A stretch of 64,000 bases of DNA from Brachionus plicatilis (lineage: Eukaryota > Rotifera > Eurotatoria > Ploima > Brachionidae), in the NCBI GenBank assembly GCA_010279815.1, contig QEOQ01000503.1, positions 352,029-416,028 on the forward strand, given 5' to 3'. Every line of letters begins with the position of its first letter. The first letter of the stretch is position 1. Position numbers and translations under genes: made by a program. The notes under the pieces are model-generated. The model had not been told where the DNA came from. It searched no databases and was given only the letters and a program-made list of their open reading frames with translations. Positions 50,001 to 60,750 of the stretch are shown piece after piece.

Positions 50001-53000
50001 AAAAAATTTATTAAGTAATATCATTTTCAATTTTTTCATCTTATAAGACTATATGATAAATTAAAATAAAGCACACTGAGATAATAGTTGAAATTATAAG
50101 GTCAGTTTTTGATTTTTTTACAAGCAGCATAGTTTTTTATGATTTAAAAAAGATAAGAGTAAGCTGCTAACTTAAAATAAAAATTTTGATGCTAAATACA
50201 AATGCTCTAAATTTATAATAAACCCATATCATTGTCAACATCATTTACAAAGAAATGGGTTCTCTAGTTAATTTTAATTTAGAGGGGCTGAGAATTCGTA
50301 AGGAAAAGTGAATAAAAAAAGGGCGACTCTATTGCAACACTATGTGTCAATAGTATAGGCTATTGACACATAGTTTGCAATAGTTTAGGCTATTGACCCA
50401 TGATATGATTTTTAATCTAAGATTTTTTAAAAATTTTTATTATATAAAGGAGTTTTTAATTGAAAAATAAAAATATAAATTTTTAAGTCAATTTTTTGGA
50501 TCGCGTACGCTTTGAAACAGGACTTTGTGTATCATTTTTTCAACAGTAAAAATTTTAAATTTTTGACATTTTACAATAATTATTTATTCCTATCAGAGCC
50601 CGTTGATTAAATTTGAAATTTAGTTAAAATCTGAAAGATTTAATAAAAAATTTATAATTATCACATTTATAATTACGGCTGCTTATTACAACAGCTTCTT
50701 ACAGAAGTTCCTTCGAAAACTTAGCAACGATTCCAACAGCCAAAACGCGAGAGCTAGTCTCTATCTTGTTTAATCATATAACTAGTTTATAATTTATAAT
50801 TTATATTTTTGTAGCAATTTATGATATGTCTGACAATTCTTACTTTATATTTTAATAACAATTATTGTACAATTAGATTTAATTCTCAAATCAATAATTT
50901 TTAATCAATAAAACGTTTGAAACTCAATTCCTAACAGAATAATTTTTTTTCATTCGGAGAAAAGTTTGATAATTTAAATTTTTATTTTCAATTTAAATAA
51001 TTTTTTTTATAAATTTAGAAATCAGATATTTGAAATTGTTTCTTCACAAAATTTATCCTATAAAAAAATAAATATTAAAAAATAGTATTATTTTAAATAA
51101 GTTCATTAGAATATTTTTGAAAATTGAATGTCTTTAACTAAAAATTTGCTAAATAAATGCATTTAACTGTGAATAAACAAGATTAAAAGAATATCTTTTT
51201 ATTTAATAGATACATTCCTGTACCACCAATATACTGATTCTGTAAAACTCTGTAATAAATCTTTAAAATTACGAATTTGGGATATTTTTATCTAATCCAA
51301 TAAACGCTAAACAGCGATAAGATGTTTGCCGGGGAATAAGAGTTTGTTGACCAAGAGAAAAGGTTGAAAAACTTTTTGGTCGTTACACAAAGTCCTGTTT
51401 CAAAGCGTACGCGATCCAAAAAATTGACTTAAAAATTTATATTTTTATATTTCAATTAAAAACTCCTTTATATAATAAAAATTTTAAAAAAATCTTAGAT
51501 TAAAAATCATATCATGTGTCAATAGCCTATACTATTGACACATAGTGTTGCAATAGGCACTCCGTAAAAAAAAAAGAGAGGACCTGTTTGCAAAACTCAT
51601 TTAAATAAAAAATTAAGATACCTTTGCCAAACGGAAGACTTTGGTGATAATGATCTTCAAGAAGAAGGACCAAATCTTTCAACTGGTCTTGGGTCAAATT
51701 TTGCTGTTGTCCAAAAAACCGATTCAATTGCCAGTAAGTGATGGCCGTGTATATTGCCTTGATTGACTTGAACGGCAAGCTCTCATCATACAACAATTTG
51801 CACAAATTTAGAACTAACTCTTTTAAATTAGCTTTTTCAATTAAATTTGAAAATTTAGTTATGTCATAGAAAAAGCCTGGCTGACAACAACATTGCCTTA
51901 TGTACTTTTCGAGGTTTAATTTTAAACAAGTGACAAGTGATTCACTCAACTCTTGAATCTGATGAACCAGAACAATCTGATGTATGAACTCAATCTGAGC
52001 TACAAAAGGAGCTGTTGATCTTGGACTGGATGCGTCCAAAAGCTCTAGTGTTTCAAGATTTTTCAAAAATTGTAAAACATCTTCAACCAAAGCCATTTGG
52101 TCTTCACTTTTAAGCTTATTTATGACACAATCAAAGTATTGAGTATAAACTGTCCAGTCGTCCAAATTGGCACTTTTGCGCTGCATAAAATACTCCTCGC
52201 AGCTTTTTCTCAACTTTTCCAAATTGTTCAAATTTTTAAAATAAAGCAATTGTTTCATAAACTTAAAATTTGGATGTCCAATTTTGGCCAAATGTTTTTG
52301 GTGATCGAATTCGTCGATCACTTTCAACGCTTCGGTATACTTTCCCAATGATTCCAGCACTTCCAAGTAAAGCTGAAACTCTCCATTGTATTCCATTTTT
52401 TTTTCTCCATAAGCCTTTTCCAGAATTTTCTCGGCCAACTTTAAGTACAGAGTTCGCTGCTCGGCTTTTTGCTCGGCGTTGGCCATCAGGACATAGCTAG
52501 CCGCGTTCCAGTAGCTGAACATTAGCCTTCCTGTGTGCTTGTAAAGCTTGAGCGCCAACTGTTGCTGCTTTTTGAAGTCACGGTTGCGAACATAAGCGTT
52601 GAAGAGTGAGACAAGGATTTCCTCGTAGTCTTGTTGCTTGACGGCCTTTTCGGCCTCGAGTTTGTTGGCCGCGTTTTCATAGAACACGGCGATCTTGGTC
52701 AACTGGTGGGTTTCTTTGCAGTACTGCATAATGATGCTTAGGGCATTTTCGTCGGCGGTGCTCGAACAGAGGAGCTCGTCGATCAGGCTGTCTGAGTCTG
52801 TCTTGCGGCCCACTCGCACCAGTGCTAGGGCTTTCAGGGCCTTGGCGATGACCAGTGTGGCCTGTTCATCGTAGCCAGGCAGGCCGGTTTCGGTTGACGG
52901 GAGCTTTTTTTTGCCCAAAGATAAGTTGGCCGTGCTGGTCACCAGTTTGTCCACTTCTTGGATCACTTTTTTGTTGTTGCCACTCTCAAGAAGCTCGTAG

Positions 53001-53026
53001 ACGTTTTTTAGTCTTTTGCGGTACAT
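47006..53026 (-). CDS. NAA25: N-alpha-acetyltransferase 25, NatB auxiliary subunit (MDM20)
   Basis: Two exons: 53026-51622 (ATG at 53026) and 48525-47006, joined in phase 1 by a GT-AG intron of 3096 bp. The spliced CDS is 2925 nt (974 residues), almost exactly the usual length of the family. The N-terminal half is a TPR-like helical array: RLKNVYELLESGNNKKVIQE, then NRDFKKQQQLALKLYK and SYWNAASYVLMA. The exon junction joins LPFGKD to LLPTAFQYGDDFLLM, followed by GYDLWKK and GLKNSPTNFQIKLLLLNLY, which align with the conserved centre of NAA25. A lysine cluster (KCKKSKKKKG) sits near the C-terminus. The protein scaffolds NAA20 on the ribosome to acetylate proteins starting Met-Asp, Met-Glu, Met-Asn or Met-Gln. 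The long intron contrasts with the other short introns and is filled with two inverted-repeat elements. Confidence 0.95.
49503..49830. mobile_element. MITE in the NAA25 intron, 25-bp perfect inverted core
   Basis: CATGCATTAAAACTTAAATT (49517 onward, perfect for 25 bp) is repeated in reverse ending at 49817. Similarity extends outward through CAGTATT. About 320 bp. The interior holds several GCCGCA/TGCGGC motifs in inverted pairs. No frame. Confidence 0.75.
50329..51556. mobile_element. 1.2-kb element with long (about 170-200 bp) inverted ends in the NAA25 intron
   Basis: Both ends start CTATTGCAACACTATGTGTC and run through AATAGTATAGGCTATTGACA, TTTTTAATCTAAGATTTTTT and GGATCGCGTACGCTTTGAAA to GGACTTTGTGT with few differences. 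The left arm has one extra tandem unit (GCAATAGTTTAGGCTATTGA). The right terminus lies only 65 bp from the exon-1 splice donor (51621). A diverged ACCACCAATA MITE end is inside (51220-51280). No transposase frame is seen. Confidence 0.8.
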
Positions 53027-53760
53027 GTCTCAAGCGAAAGAAAAAATTGAGAAATTTTTAGAATTTAATCTAAGCATGTGTTCAGTTTGATTGTTAGCTA
53101 GAGTGTTTTGAGACTTTGAATTGCAATTTTTGAAAATTTTTCAAATATTTTTTAAATGATTTTAATATTTTAAATAATTTTTTTTTTGATCGATAAAATT
53201 AATTTTAAAAAAGAGTGTTTAAAAAAATTGAGCTCTTAAAAAAATTTTTCATTTTTTGGTTTTAAAAAAAAATTTATTTTTCTTTGTTACACCTTTTTTT
53301 TTGCCTGAAATAAAATAATTTATTTCTTTTTTAAAATCAATAAAATCAATATTCAAATAGAAATATGATGATTTCTAATTTTTTGTCTTTACCTTAATTC
53401 AAATTAAATTTATTTTATTTGAATTTTATTAAATTTTTTTGTATTCAATTTTCCATTTCGTGATAAATTCTCTATTTATTATTTTTGATTTTGAATAAAA
53501 AAAAAACTCAGTTAAGTTTATTTTACTAAAAGTTTAAATGAATTTTTGTTAGACTTTAAATTTTTTAAATGATTTTAAAAAATCAAATTAAATTTCACTG
53601 TTTATCAATTTTAATGAATTATTTTTTTTGTTCATAAGCCGAAAGCAAATGTCACTTATTCTTTTTTTAATATAATATTTTTTCTTTGCTTTAAAAAAAA
53701 GTTATATAAAAATAATAAGAGCAATTTTATTTTAGTTGATATAAAATTTATTTAAATACA
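53027..53760. other. 5' flank of NAA25
   Basis: AT-rich; the first 90 bases are slightly more mixed and probably hold the 5' UTR. No TATA box can be chosen. Confidence 0.4.
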
Positions 53761-54446
53761 TACAGTACTGCTACGAAAAACTGTTTTTAAGTAATTTTAC
53801 GTGAAATTACGTAAAATTACCAAAGTAAAAAGGAGAAAATTTACCGGATTTTACGTAACTTCACGTAAAACTACCGGAAATTACGTAATTTTACGTAAAA
53901 AGTAAAAATTCCAAAAAATACTACTTTTTTTGAGAATTTTTACATTTTCTGACATTTTTGAAATTTTTTGGTCCTGAATTCGAACAAAAAAAATTACTTT
54001 TTTTCACGTAAAATTACGTGAAATTTTATTTAATAGTGGTAAATTTTTGTAATTTTTAGTAAAAAAAAGTAAAATTTTTAAATTTTTGAAAAAATTTTTA
54101 CGGAATTTTATTTTTTTTATTTTTATCATTTTTTAAAGCTGTCGCCAGCTTCTTCTTTTTTTAGATTTTTTAAATATAATATATTTTAAACTTAACAGCG
54201 AAAATGAAGTCATTAAAAAATTAATTATTGGGGGCTTAACTGACAGTTCTTTCTTTTCACCAGGAACCGCCGAGAGAAATTATAGTAGTTCCAGTGATAG
54301 CGAAGCTCTTGAAACCATAAGTATTCTTATATTTAAGTTTAAAATAAATTATATTTAAAAAATCTAAAAAAAGAAAATAAGTCAATAATAAGCCATTGAA
54401 ATTTACGTAAAATTACGTAAAAACAGTTTTTCGTAGCAGTACTGTA
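53761..54446. mobile_element. Mariner-like MITE with TTACGTAA interior
   Basis: Ends TA-CAGTACTGCTACGAAAAA and its inverse, continuing ACTGTTTTTA and GTAATTTTACGT; TA is present at both borders. 686 bp. The subterminal 100-200 bp on both sides are packed with TTACGTAA and TTTTACGT. No transposase. CAGTACTG also starts the element at 45841-46714, so the two are related. Confidence 0.8.
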
Positions 54447-54646
54447 TATATAATTTTTGAGTAAATTTTTGAAAAATTTTAAGCTGAAAAAAAAATTATC
54501 ATTTTGGAATTGAATTTTGGCATGGTTAACGTTTCATATCGTAAACTTGCTCTTCAGCATTATCAAAATGGGTTTACCAGTTCTAAAACTTTTCTTTTTT
54601 TATCATAACTTTTGAATGGATCATTTTATCAAAAAAAATTTATACA

Positions 54647-55187
54647 TACAGCGGTTCTAATAAAAACGTAACGCTAAATAATCCGCGTCCAAACCGCGGG
54701 CAGCTCGGCCGGCCGTCCAGGCCTTTTTACGGCTCCGACCCGTCCGACCAATCCGGCCTAAGCCCAGCCGGCCACTAAATTTTTTTAAAATTATCTATTT
54801 CTAATGAATTAAATTTTATTGTTAAAAATGAAATTTTCAAAAATTATTTTACACAAATTAAAATTATTTTTTTTTAAAAATTTGCAAAAAAAATTCAAAC
54901 AACGCTAATTGCTTTTTGGTTTTTCCAGAAGCGAGTGCAAAAGCTTTTCAACCTTTTTATCTGCATCTGCATAACACACCCTTTGTAGTTTGTCAAAAAC
55001 AATTCGCTTAATCATGCTTTAATAAGTGTTTGCTTCTTTCATAAAATTTAAATACATAATCAATAAAATGTAAATTTTTTAGTTTCATAAAATTTTAAAT
55101 TTAAATGAAATTTTTGAAATACCAAACAAAAATGAATCTTATTCTTTCAAATAAAATAGTAGTTCCTATTAAATTAAGACCGCTGTA
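54647..55187. mobile_element. Mariner-like MITE with GC-rich insert
   Basis: Ends TA-CAGCGGTTCT on the left and AGACCGCTG-TA on the right (short, imperfect inverted ends). About 541 bp. Its left part (54688-54775) is unusually G+C-rich, with repeated GGCCGG, CCGACC and CCGGCC motifs, in contrast to the A/T surroundings. Confidence 0.55.
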
Positions 55188-55419
55188 TTTAAAATCTTTG
55201 TAAAATTGTCTATAAGATGTTATATAAAAAAAATTTAAAAAATGCATTGTGCCGGGGATATTTTCGTATAAAGGTCACAAGCAATGTAATTGGCCTTATT
55301 CAGAAAATAAGTTTCTTTCAATTTAGCTAATAAATATTATTTTTACATTAGTAGCTAAGTTACATCTTTAAAAAAAATAGATGTTTGATATTTGCACTTA
55401 GGGAACATCATAGAAAAAA

Positions 55420-56120
55420 GTCTAGAATGGAATAGCCCCCTGTGTCTTAACTTCATTGACTTCTAGAAAGCCTTTGATATAATACACATAGTAACCTTGT
55501 GGGTCGTGTTAAGTTTATGGTCTGCCACAGAAGATAGTTAACTTGATAAAACTTTTCTACGAGAAATTCGAGTGTAATACTGATTGAGAATGTCATGAAG
55601 AAAACAACTTTCAGTGCAAGGCGTATCAATCGGGATAAACAGCAGTGCTTGCTGATGATATAGTGCTAATATCTGATACAGAAGCACATATGCACATAAA
55701 GACGCAGAATTTGGTGAACAACGTTAAACCCAATGGAGTCGAAATTAATGGGGCCAAAAAGAAAGTTATGTGTGTAAACACCAAATGGAGCACAAATAGA
55801 GTGTTTAATTGAGTTCACATACTTAGGAAGCACCATCAGTACAGCGATGGGAACACATTAAGAAAAGACTTGCTAAAGGAAATAGCCCCTTAGACTGCGA
55901 TCAGCATGGAAATCAACCAGCTACACCAAGAAAAAACAACACTAATGAACGGAAGTGAATGCTTGGGAATGTGTGAATCTGACAGGAAAAGCATGATCAC
56001 CTTACATACTGTAAGCCCGTGGAGGATTCTCGGGAAACATTGGCCTGAGATGTATTCTAATGCTGACCTATACAAAAGAACAAATAAAGAGATAAATGTA
56101 GCACCTGTAATACTATAACT
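55420..56120 (+). pseudogene. LINE reverse transcriptase fragment upstream of H4 copy 2
   Basis: The plus strand contains LNFIDF-stop-KAFDIIHIVTLW (RT motif A region, KAFD), a KKTTFSARR piece, the position of the FADD motif as LADDIVLISD-like, KKKVMCVNT-like sequence and LMNGSECLGMCESDRKS followed by WRILGKHWPEM. It is the same family as 2030-2760. Many stops and shifts. From about 55772 onward it is shared with the inverted copy at 63345-62996. Confidence 0.78.
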
Positions 56121-56257
56121 AAATAAAACTAAAATGATGGCCGATAAAAAAATTAACGTTTTTATTATGCACAAATTTTGAACAGCTTTGATTGGTTTTT
56201 GTATAAAAAAAATAGGTCAAACTATTTAAAATAAAATAATAAAATGGCTATTTTTGC

Positions 56258-56265
56258 TATAAATA
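56258..56265 (+). promoter_or_regulatory. TATA box of H4 copy 2
   Basis: TATAAATA, 75 nt upstream of the ATG, in a promoter nearly identical to that of H4 copy 3. Confidence 0.75.
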
Positions 56266-56315
56266 AAAAATTTATTGTGAACGCATAAACATTTAAAAAA
56301 AATTGTTCATCTTAA

Positions 56316-56651
<336 letters not shown>

Positions 56652-56683
56652 ATAAACTTCACCAATTTCCACATCACAACCCC

Positions 56684-56699
56684 GGCCCTTTTCAGGGCC
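56684..56699 (+). terminator. Histone 3' stem-loop (H4 copy 2)
   Basis: GGCCCTTTTCAGGGCC, 6-bp stem and TTTC loop, 32 nt after the stop. The purine-rich AAAGAATAAAGC follows about 13 nt downstream. Confidence 0.93.
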
Positions 56700-57080
56700 A
56701 AACTAAATTCAAAGAATAAAGCGAAGTTATTTTTAAGATTTTGAAGATAATATAATTTATTTTAAACTCAATTTCAGGTTATTTAAATATGTAGTTTTTT
56801 TTTTAAAATAAGAAATTTATTTTGAAATAGAAACAAAAGATAGCTTAATAAATATGTTTTTTCAAAAAAAAAATTATAAAAATAATAAATTAGACGATAA
56901 ATCAAAATAATATTCAAAATTTTAAATTTATTATTTACATGCTAAACTGTTAAAATTGAAAATTTCCCCAAAATTATCAAGATTGGGAAAATTACCAAAA
57001 TTTAAACACGTATAAAAATAAATTTTCAAAAAGAAAAAATTAACAATTAAATTTTTGAATTTAAAACTTTCTTAGAATAA

Positions 57081-57380
57081 ATGGCTTATAACGGTCCATA
57101 CAATGGTCGCGGGACTGGTCCGAGTGGCGAACCTACCCAGCATTTTGTACAAAAAAATTCTCGAGCAGATGCACAGGAGGCGGCTAGAAGAGCTGGTCTA
57201 GGTAAGATTATTTCTTATACAAAATTAAATACAAGTTTATCGTCAGGTCCACCAATTCATCATACTGCTCATCAAAGAGGTCAAAGTCCACATTATCACC
57301 CAGCAGATAGACAAGGTAACATAATCAAAAATGGACAGCACTTTGGGTATCCTCAAAACACTCAATATCATCCTAGATAG
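57081..57380 (+). CDS. Small Gly/His-rich protein of unknown function (84 aa when spliced)
   Basis: Exons 57081-57201 and 57247-57380 flank a 45-bp GT-AG intron in phase 1; the unspliced frame also stays open (99 residues). The spliced product starts MAYNGPYNGRGTGPSGEPTQ, has the helical ADAQEAARRAGLG and then a histidine-rich half: PPIHHTAHQRGQSPHYHP, ADRQGNIIKNGQHFGYP. The HYHPxDxxGNxI...GxHFxYP pattern looks like a compact fold and recalls, from memory, short domains at the ends of bacterial secreted proteins and in some fungal proteins. I cannot name the family or a function. A TATAAAAATA box lies about 68 nt upstream. It sits between the H4 and H2B genes. Horizontal origin is possible but unproven. 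Confidence 0.6.
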   Translation: MAYNGPYNGRGTGPSGEPTQHFVQKNSRADAQEAARRAGLGKIISYTKLNTSLSSGPPIHHTAHQRGQSPHYHPADRQGNIIKNGQHFGYPQNTQYHPR

Positions 57381-58377
57381 CCATTTTTAATAACAAATGA
57401 AAAAAGAGGGATTTAAAAAAAAATTTTTCTCCAAAAAATGAATAAATGATAGAAATTAGAATATTTTTTTTGATTTATAAAAAAATAAAACCTCATCATT
57501 AATTCCAATACAAATTTTCTTTCATTTACTGCAGAAGTCTCCGAAATCTGGGCGAATTCGGCAAATTACTCCCTATCTAGAAGTATAAAAATTAAAAAAA
57601 ATTATTTTGCATTAATCTAAAAAAATATTTTTACTTAAACAATTGAAGCAAGTTAAACCTCATCATTAGAATACAATACAAATTTCGTTCAATCAAATAT
57701 TAGTTATAAAGGAGGCAAAAATACAGTTATTTATTGTAAATGATTGAATATTTTAGACAAATAAATGACTTAAAAATAAAAAAATGTTTAATTTATTTTT
57801 ATTTTTTCCACAAACTTAAATGAAACTTAAAGGATATATTACAGATTCAATTTTTAGATAAAAGTTAATTTTCTTTGGTCCAGAGATTGTTAAATCGGTA
57901 TAACACATCATATCCCAATTCGTTGCATTTTAAAAATTTTTCTCCAAAAAATGAATAAATGATAGAAATTAGGATATTTTTTTTGATTTGTAAAAAATTA
58001 ATTGGGCGAATTTGGCGAAATACCCCTTATCTAAAAGTATTAAAATTAAAACGAAAATTCTTCTTAGATCTCTTTTCATAATTTTATTAATTGTAATGCT
58101 TAATTGTATTTTTCACGTAAATAAATAAAATTTATTATTCATTATTTATTTATTGTTAAATTTTTTTTATTTATTAAAATTATTTAAATTTCAATTAAAA
58201 TTAATACATTTAAATATAATTTAAATGAGTTTTTTTAAATAATACTTAATTATGTAAAAATTATTATTTAGTATTATATATTTATTCATATAAATAAATG
58301 TTGAAGAATCGTCAAGTAAGTTATAAGCTTTGATTTCCACAAATTTCAATTATTGCTTTCTTTATTAAAGTGTAATT
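57381..58377. repeat. Intergenic stretch with a partial direct duplication
   Basis: TTTTTCTCCAAAAAATGAAT and the following 35 bases occur at 57424 and again at 57939. GGGCGAATTCGGCAAATTAC at 57551 is matched by a similar stretch at 58003. A CCTCATCATTA block occurs at 57491 and 57658. This suggests an old duplication of about 0.45-0.5 kb. No gene. Confidence 0.55.
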
Positions 58378-58393
58378 GGCCTTGAAAAAGGCC
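58378..58393 (-). terminator. Histone 3' stem-loop (H2B)
   Basis: On the minus strand GGCCTTTTTCAAGGCC: 6-bp stem, TTTC loop, 37 nt after the H2B stop. The inner stem pairs differ from the H4 version but match H2A exactly. Confidence 0.92.
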
Positions 58394-58430
58394 GGGGGTT
58401 TAAATTAAAAAAAAATGAATTGAATTCTTT

Positions 58431-58799
58431 TTATTTTGAACTGGTGTATTTGGTAACAGCTTTTGTGCCTTCGCTTACTGCATGCTTGGCTAATTCACCA
58501 GGTAAAAGAAGACGTACTGAAGTTTGAATTTCACGACTCGAGATTGTTGAGCGGCCATTGTGAGTCGAAAGTTTGGATGCTTCAGAAGCTATTCTTTCAA
58601 AAATATCATTGACAAACGAATTCATTATGCTCATGGCTTTGCTTGACACACCAGTATCAGGATGAACTTGCTTCAGTACTTTGTAAATGTACACTGAATA
58701 AGATTCCTTCCTTTTCTTTCTTCGCTTGCCTTCTCCTTTCGCTCCTTTAACAGGTTTTACGGCTTTTTTGGCTCCTTTGCTTGGCGTTTTTGGTGGCAT
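58431..58799 (-). CDS. H2B: Histone H2B
   Basis: 122 residues starting [15 protein letters not shown] at ATG 58799. The in-frame ATG at 58853 would add 18 residues unlike any H2B tail and is rejected. The basic tail ([20 protein letters not shown]) leads into the histone fold, with the conserved [20 protein letters not shown] and ending VTKYTSSK, whose lysine is the usual ubiquitination site. It pairs with H2A in the nucleosome. It is divergently arranged with H2A, 377 bp apart, so the two can share one promoter region. Intronless with a histone stem-loop. I found no clear TATA box on its side. Confidence 0.97.
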   Translation of the reverse strand: MPPKTPSKGAKKAVKPVKGAKGEGKRRKKRKESYSVYIYKVLKQVHPDTGVSSKAMSIMNSFVNDIFERIASEASKLSTHNGRSTISSREIQTSVRLLLPGELAKHAVSEGTKAVTKYTSSK

Positions 58800-59176
58800 C
58801 TCTTCTAATGTTGAAATAATTAATTTTAAGTTATCCTTGCCGTAAAATTGCATTGATATTTAATTAAAAAGTTTGAAAAGTAATATTATGAACAAAATAA
58901 AAGTCAAAAGTTGAAGGTTGTAAATAAATTTGTAAGAATAAATAAAAATTTGACCGGAAATAATTTTTCCATCCAATCTAACAATTAAATGCCATTTATT
59001 GGTTAAATTTAATTTATTTGACCTCTAATTTTTTACAAATTAAGTTTAGATTTAAATATTGACTGTGAATAAATTTCTAATATAATTTTATAATATAAAT
59101 AGATCTAATTTTTTGACGATGGATAACTTCAACAAATTTAAACTAATAAAATCTACCAAGCAATCAAAGAAGCAAA
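58800..59176. promoter_or_regulatory. Shared H2B/H2A divergent promoter region
   Basis: 377 bp between the two start codons. TATAAATA at 59094-59101 serves H2A, 76 nt upstream of its ATG, the same spacing as in the H4 genes. Confidence 0.7.
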
Positions 59177-59566
59177 ATGTCAGGACGAGGCAAGGGAGGA
59201 AAAGTAAGAGCCAAGGGCAAAACAAGGTCGTCGAGAGCTGGCCTTCAATTTCCAGTCGGTCGTATTCATAGGCTGTTGAGAAAAGGTCATTATGCCGAAA
59301 GAGTTGGCGCCGGTGCACCAGTTTACTTGGCTGCTGTTCTAGAATACTTGAGTGCTGAAATTCTTGAATTAGCCGGAAATGCTGCTAGAGACAACAAAAA
59401 AACAAGGATCATACCGCGTCACTTACAGTTGGCCATTCGAAATGACGAAGAATTGAACAAGTTGTTGTCTGGTGTAACAATAGCCCAAGGAGGTGTGTTG
59501 CCAAATATTCAATCAATTTTGTTACCAAAGAAAGCTGAAGAAGGTCCGAGTTCCAAAGCGGAATAA
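59177..59566 (+). CDS. H2A: Histone H2A
   Basis: 129 residues, intronless, starting [20 protein letters not shown]. The fold is canonical: [17 protein letters not shown], an acidic patch in [19 protein letters not shown], then [20 protein letters not shown]. The C-terminus after LLPKK is [10 protein letters not shown], shorter in lysine and more acidic than the usual TE(K/S)...K tail; Thr120 of the common form is replaced by Ala. No SQE/D motif, so it is not H2A.X, and it lacks macro or H2A.Z features. It forms a divergent pair with H2B. A stem-loop and an AATAAAGC-type downstream element follow. Confidence 0.97.
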   Translation: MSGRGKGGKVRAKGKTRSSRAGLQFPVGRIHRLLRKGHYAERVGAGAPVYLAAVLEYLSAEILELAGNAARDNKKTRIIPRHLQLAIRNDEELNKLLSGVTIAQGGVLPNIQSILLPKKAEEGPSSKAE

Positions 59567-59594
59567 ATTTCAAACTTTTTACTTTAAACCCACC

Positions 59595-59610
59595 GGCCTT
59601 TTTCAAGGCC
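59595..59610 (+). terminator. Histone 3' stem-loop (H2A)
   Basis: GGCCTTTTTCAAGGCC, identical to the H2B stem-loop, 28 nt after the stop codon. Confidence 0.93.
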
Positions 59611-59911
59611 AACCAAAAATTAAATAAATAAAGCAAATCTAAAATTTTTTGCTAATTATAACCAACTAAGTTACTCAAATTTAGATTTTTTTTTATTTTT
59701 GGTTCAAAAATTTAGCAATAAACTTGAGAAACTCATAAAAAAGTAATTTACTTTTTTAACTTTTTGACAAATAATTAATTAATTTACCCAATAAGTTTAT
59801 TCGAACCCAATAAGTAACGTTTTTTTGTGTAATTCAGTACAAAATGACAAAAAGAACAAAAAAAAATTCAAAATTGAAAAACTTTTTTTCTTTAAGTTTA
59901 AAATTAGTCTC

Positions 59912-60065
59912 GTGATTATCTCATTGTGCAACTTTCAAAGTTGCATCAGCTTTCAAGGTTTGCAAAACTCTGCAAATATAGCAGAAATTAGAAGAGATTT
60001 TTTGCACATCATTAGCAGACTTTGACAGCTGATGCAACTTTGAAAGTTGCATCATGAGACTTATT
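59912..60065. mobile_element. Small foldback element with nested palindromes
   Basis: Left arm GCAACTTTCAAAGTTGCATC-AGC and right arm GCTGATGCAACTTTGAAAGT are inverted copies, and each arm is itself a palindrome (GCAACTTTCAAAGTTGC). Outer GTCTC/GAGAC pairs extend the ends. The inner part has GCAAAACTCTGCAAAT, like the 6153-6400 element. About 150 bp. Confidence 0.7.
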
Positions 60066-60654
60066 TTAAACTTTATTAATGTGGCAAAAAATTTTTTCAA
60101 TGTTTTATCATTTTGTTCTGTTCTTTTGAACTGAATTTCACAAAACCAAATAATATATCTTGAATAATATACTAATAAATAATTTTGAATAAAACACTAA
60201 TTCATAATTAATTAATTTAAAAAGAAATATTCGAATTAAATTTTTAGAAATTTTCATTTTCCATTTGAAAGGCATTTTTCAACTTCTTTTAGGTACTTAT
60301 TAATCAAGTATTCGAGATTTCCCGTTTTTTTAAAAAACATAAAAAGTAGCCAAATCGTCTGCTTTTTTCTTAGGTTTCTATCTTTATTTTTTAATATTAG
60401 GACAAGGCCACAAAGAAAAAACAAATCCTTTTTTTAAATTTCACTATTATACCATTGTCCGTTCACCATTTTTTTTCTCAATGAATTTTAAGACAACCAT
60501 TTTTTGCCACCCGTTATGATCTCATGCACTGTGAAACTATAGACATTTAAGTTGAATAGAGTCGGTGTTGTAGTTATTGAGAGAACTATAACAAAAAATT
60601 AGTTTTTATTTTATCTTATACTTGTAGAGTCCTTTAATTGAAAGAAAAATGTAC

Positions 60655-60750
60655 TTAGTCCATATTTTGACATTTCTAAAGCTTTCGATAGAGTTTGGCA
60701 ACATTTACTAATTTACAAGGTAAATTGTGGTCCGATATGCCTTCTTTAAA
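60655..60750 (+). pseudogene. LINE reverse transcriptase motif-A fragment
   Basis: An open run reads YFDISKAFDRVWQHLLIYKV followed by NCGPIC. This is the RT palm motif (F-D-x-S-K-A-F-D) of jockey/CR1-type LINEs. Nothing else of the element is recognisable on either side. Confidence 0.7.

Noticed and set aside
50340..50395. Tandem TAGGCTATTGACACATAG units as a possible regulatory array
   Set aside because: They are the terminal units of the 50329-51556 inverted-repeat element, with the partner at the other end.
52097..53061. Plus-strand frames over NAA25 exon 1
   Set aside because: Shadows of the well-supported NAA25 coding strand.
58800..58853. N-terminal 18-residue extension of H2B from the upstream ATG
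   Set aside because: The extension does not resemble any H2B tail, while the [12 protein letters not shown] start is canonical; the extra codons are 5' UTR.
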